Assembly: GCF_002621025.1 (NCBI RefSeq)
Contig: NC_045425.1
DNA: 5,688 nucleotides
Reading direction: 5' to 3' (one strand)
From: Thermus phage OH3
Taxonomy: Viruses; Hofneiviricota; Faserviricetes; Tubulavirales
Shown: one piece after another, positions 4,081 through 5,688 of the stretch
How positions within the stretch are numbered: the stretch's first letter is position 1
How the letters are laid out: each line of letters starts with the position of its first letter
Notes under the pieces: model-generated
The model's input: the letters and a program-made list of their open reading frames with translations, nothing else
Database searches by the model: none
Told to the model about the DNA's origin: nothing
Translations under genes and position numbers: made by a program

Positions 4081-4230
4081 GGGGGGGCGGGGCCCCGTCA
4101 AGGCCGTTAGCCCCGGAGGGCCGGGCCGTGCAAGCCTCTACGATGTCCGGAGCTTCGCGAGGACCGGGTGGAGACCTGCCGGAGGCCCGGCCCGGAGGGG
4201 GCCGAAGGCGCCTTGACGGGGTGCCCCCCC
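4081..4230. repeat. Large nested inverted repeat (about 150 nt)
   Basis: Outer stem: GGGGGGGC (4081-4088) pairs with GCCCCCCC (4223-4230), then CCCCGTCAAGGC (4093-4104) pairs perfectly with GCCTTGACGGGG (4210-4221), interrupted only by a GGGG bulge (4089-4092) opposite one T. Inner stem: CCCC (4111-4114) with GGGG (4197-4200) and GGGCCGGGCC (4118-4127) with GGCCCGGCCC (4184-4193). The apex (about 4128-4183) can form small further stems such as GTCC/GGAC (4145-4148/4161-4164). More than 30 GC-rich base pairs would stay folded at Thermus growth temperatures in ssDNA or RNA. There is no T-run after it, so it is not a standard terminator. Confidence 0.75.
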
Positions 4231-4263
4231 GGGGCAAACTCTTTGGTGGGATGGGTGCGGGTG

Positions 4264-4272
4264 AAGGGAGGT
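4264..4272 (+). promoter_or_regulatory. Ribosome-binding site deciding the gVI-like start
   Basis: AAGGGAGGT ends 4 nt before ATG 4277. An in-frame GTG at 4271 overlaps this site and so cannot be the start; ATG 4277 is chosen. Confidence 0.65.
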
Positions 4273-4276
4273 GCGT

Positions 4277-4705
4277 ATGGGCGCGATAATCTCCGGTCTC
4301 CTGGACCTCCTCCAGTGGCTGGCTAGCACCTTCTCCGCCGTGGCTCACTGGTTGGTTGCCACGGTTCAGGCGGTGGCTCAGTGGGTTCTGGGTTTGGTCG
4401 GCTGGGTTATATCCACCGCTTGGAATCTCCTGGTACAGGTTCTTTTGTGGCTCGTCAACGGGGTCTTTTGGTTGCTGGGCCATCTCGTTGAGGCTGGCCT
4501 TTCTGTCCTTGTTGTTCTGGCTCGTCTTTTGCCTCCTATCCCTCCTGACCTGACTATTGTCCATGATGTGATTATTCCCGCTTTCAACGTTGCTAATCAG
4601 ATTTTGCCCATTACTGATGCTCTTGCTGCGGGCTCTCTCTGGATGATTTTCTATGCGCTTATGGCGGCTTGGCGGGTCATTACCTTCATTCGTGGTGGTC
4701 GCTGA
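4277..4705 (+). CDS. Hydrophobic minor coat / end-cap protein (gVI-like)
   Basis: A 142-residue, highly hydrophobic protein with almost no charged residues before about 85. It has several membrane-length segments: about 4-32 (amphipathic, Trp-rich), 34-65 (VLGLVGWVISTAWNLLVQVLL and on), 66-83, and a final one at about 118-138 (SLWMIFYALMAAWRVITFI) ending in basic RGGR. A PPIPPD turn (86-91) and a polar stretch (DLTIVHDVIIPAFNVANQILP) separate the last helix. Ff pVI (112 residues, three membrane helices) caps the virion end together with pIII, and its gene lies between gIII and gI, exactly as here. Many inoviruses have a protein of this shape with a closing 'il.a...ll..~r.ir' helix (DUF2523-like), which fits. 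It could also serve as membrane partner of the following ATPase, which lacks its own membrane helix. Its stop overlaps the next start as TGATG. Confidence 0.7.
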   Translation: MGAIISGLLDLLQWLASTFSAVAHWLVATVQAVAQWVLGLVGWVISTAWNLLVQVLLWLVNGVFWLLGHLVEAGLSVLVVLARLLPPIPPDLTIVHDVIIPAFNVANQILPITDALAAGSLWMIFYALMAAWRVITFIRGGR

Positions 4706-5661
4706 TGATAGAGGCTTTCGTGGGTATTCCTGGCAGTGGTAAATCCTACGCCCTGGTTCTCAAGGGCCTCCAGTCTCTTGCAGCAGGCCGCCCCGTCTAT
4801 GCCAACTTCGGCTTTATCCGGGAAAACGTCTACTATTGGCTTCGCAAGAGGGCTAAGCTCTCCCATAGGGAGGCCGTCTTGCGTACTGACCTTATCCGTG
4901 AGATACGGGATTATTCCGAGTTGCTGAATGTTCATGATGGCGTGTTGCTCTTTGATGAGGCCCATATGTGGCTTCCCTCCCGGCAGTTTGACCTTATTCC
5001 CGTGGAGGTCATTGCCTTCTGGTCTCAGCACCGCAAGGTGGGGGTGGATGTTTACCTGGCTACTCAGCGCTATGGCTCTGTGGATGCCATAGTGAGGGAG
5101 TTGGTTGCCTTCGTCTACTGGGCTCGCCCTGCTCCCTTTTGGTTGCGTGTTCTCCTGCTCCCTTGGGCTCGGGGTCGTAAGGTCCTCCGTTATACGTCCA
5201 TAATGGACGAGTCCTTGGGCATGATGCAGCGCCAAGCCAAGGGCATCTTTGAGGGCGTTGCCCGTAATAGCGTCGTTATCTTGGACCCCCTTGCTGCCTC
5301 CTGCTACGATACCTATGCTATTTTTGAACCTCCCATAGTCCGCCTTCAGCGTGAACTGGACCCCAAGAAGCGGGCCATTTTTGACCGCATGGGCCTGGCT
5401 TGGGATGCCTCTAAGGTAAAGGGGCGCCGTGATGTTCCCCGGGCTACTGACGGCTTTCCCTGGCTGACTATGCAGGAGCTCGCTCAGGCTTACCGGGAGG
5501 GCCGTCCTCCCCATGAGCTGCTGCGCTCAAAGTGGCAGGAGTGGGTAGACTCCTTGTGTGGGGTGGGTTCTCCTGACTCTTCTCCTGACGCTGCTCGTGC
5601 TTCTGCTGAGGAGTCCGCTGAGGGGTCTTTTGACTGGTCCTGTTTTGCTTGGGGTAGCTAG
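4705..5661 (+). CDS. zot: Zot-like assembly ATPase (gI-like)
   Basis: A 318-residue P-loop ATPase of the Zot/gI family, which powers inovirus extrusion at the inner membrane. The Walker A motif GIPGSGKS (7-14) follows a typical MIEAFVG start; Walker B is VLLFDEAHMW (80-89, DE at 84-85); WSQHRKVGVDVYLATQ (106-121) is the conserved 'HR..g.d..l.tQ' sensor-like strand of Zot proteins. The C-terminal part has helices rich in Arg/Lys and ends in a Ser/Ala/acidic tail closing with FDWSCFAWGS. I see no membrane helix; the most hydrophobic stretch (PFWLRVLLLPW, 144-154) is short. Zot and pI normally carry a membrane helix after the ATPase domain. ATG 4705 overlaps the preceding stop (TGATG) and fits the family's start at the P-loop strand; an in-frame TTG at 4669 would add 12 residues of doubtful value and lacks a good ribosome site. 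Confidence 0.88.
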   Translation: MIEAFVGIPGSGKSYALVLKGLQSLAAGRPVYANFGFIRENVYYWLRKRAKLSHREAVLRTDLIREIRDYSELLNVHDGVLLFDEAHMWLPSRQFDLIPVEVIAFWSQHRKVGVDVYLATQRYGSVDAIVRELVAFVYWARPAPFWLRVLLLPWARGRKVLRYTSIMDESLGMMQRQAKGIFEGVARNSVVILDPLAASCYDTYAIFEPPIVRLQRELDPKKRAIFDRMGLAWDASKVKGRRDVPRATDGFPWLTMQELAQAYREGRPPHELLRSKWQEWVDSLCGVGSPDSSPDAARASAEESAEGSFDWSCFAWGS

Positions 5662-5688
5662 GTGCTTGGTGTGGTGAGTTCCACGTGC
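5662..5688. other. Short tail after the ATPase gene
   Basis: Twenty-seven bases remain after the stop at 5659-5661. They contain GTGG (5671-5674) able to pair with CCAC (5681-5684) and the palindrome CACGTG (5682-5687), with no T-tract. If the molecule is circular they run straight into position 1. Confidence 0.4.

Larger units (their letters stand above)
4028..4276. other. GC-rich intergenic region, candidate origin or packaging signal
   Basis: About 250 nt without a plausible gene separate the adsorption gene from the next gene, very large for so compact a genome. The centre is an inverted-repeat structure (4081-4230). A small stem GTGAA/TTCAC (4024-4037) with a T5 run at 4045-4049 opens the region, and a ribosome site for the next gene closes it. 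Open frames that cross it on both strands are rich in Pro, Gly and Arg and merely reflect GC content. In Ff the comparable non-coding block holds the origin and the packaging hairpin, though at another point of the map. Assignment as origin or packaging signal is inference. Confidence 0.6.

Noticed and set aside
4213-4240. TTGACG followed after 16 nt by CAAACT as a promoter for the gVI-like gene
   Set aside because: The -10 matches consensus in only three of six positions, and the TTGACG lies in the outer stem of the inverted repeat, so a functional reading is weak.
4014-4289. + strand open frame of 91 codons across the intergenic region
   Set aside because: It is rich in Pro, Gly and Arg from the palindromic DNA, overlaps the ends of both neighbouring genes and has no good ribosome site.
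4034-4564. Open frame of 176 codons on the - strand across the GC-rich intergenic region
   Set aside because: Its composition (Pro, Arg, Gly, Ser) reflects the inverted repeats, and it runs antisense to the convincing gVI-like gene.
1-5688. tRNA, rRNA or CRISPR arrays
   Set aside because: I saw no cloverleaf, ribosomal sequence or regularly spaced short repeats; the only spaced direct repeat lies in the adsorption gene and is explained by protein repeats.

Overview
The window reads as a complete, compact filamentous phage (inovirus) genome opened at an arbitrary point, not as a piece of bacterial chromosome. Every credible gene is on the + strand, the genes overlap or abut, and their order matches the classic Ff order: replication initiator (gII-like), small ssDNA-binding protein (gV), tiny hydrophobic minor coat proteins (gVII/gIX), major coat (gVIII), adsorption protein (gIII), hydrophobic end-cap protein (gVI), assembly ATPase (gI/Zot). 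The 46-residue coat protein at 2363-2503 closely resembles the coat protein of Thermus phage PH75, as I remember that sequence. From memory, the Thermus thermophilus phage phiOH3 has a genome of exactly 5688 bases with eight + strand ORFs, so this is probably phiOH3 or a near-identical relative. That identity rests on recall and length, not on a search.

Layout. 5662-5688 plus 1-277 (contiguous if the molecule is circular) is a non-coding or decayed region. It holds a stretch whose frame-1 translation looks like the C-terminus of an IS110/Piv-family transposase, and a weak promoter. 278-307 is a strong housekeeping-type promoter (TTGACA, 18-nt spacer, TACAAT) ending 11 nt before the ATG of the initiator gene, so that gene is probably translated from an almost leaderless mRNA. 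319-1659 is the Rep_trans-like initiator; it carries an unusual low-complexity insertion encoded by hairpin-rich DNA. 1656-1949 is the probable ssDNA-binding protein. 1946-2373 holds three tiny membrane proteins and a two-CxxC zinc-ribbon ORF, partly nested in different frames. 2363-2503 is the major coat protein. 2507-4027 is the adsorption protein, with a signal peptide, thrombospondin-type-3-like DxDGDG calcium repeats and a C-terminal membrane anchor. 4028-4276 is a very GC-rich intergenic region dominated by a roughly 150-nt inverted-repeat structure, a candidate origin or packaging signal. 4277-4705 (gVI-like) and 4705-5661 (Zot-like ATPase) are translationally coupled through TGATG.

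How it works together (inference from the inovirus family). The initiator nicks the replicative form for rolling-circle replication, and the ssDNA-binding protein coats the product. The Zot-like ATPase drives extrusion through the inner membrane while the coat proteins replace the ssDNA-binding protein. The adsorption protein ends the virion and finds the next host. No secretin (gIV) is encoded, so exit probably uses a host secretin such as the type IV pilus one. No integrase gene is visible.

Points most worth a second look: the IS110-like remnant, the initiator's apparent lack of the expected tyrosine in its TxYxG-like motif, the two large structured DNA regions (one inside rep, one intergenic), the nested small genes before the coat gene, and a Zot-like ATPase with no visible membrane segment.
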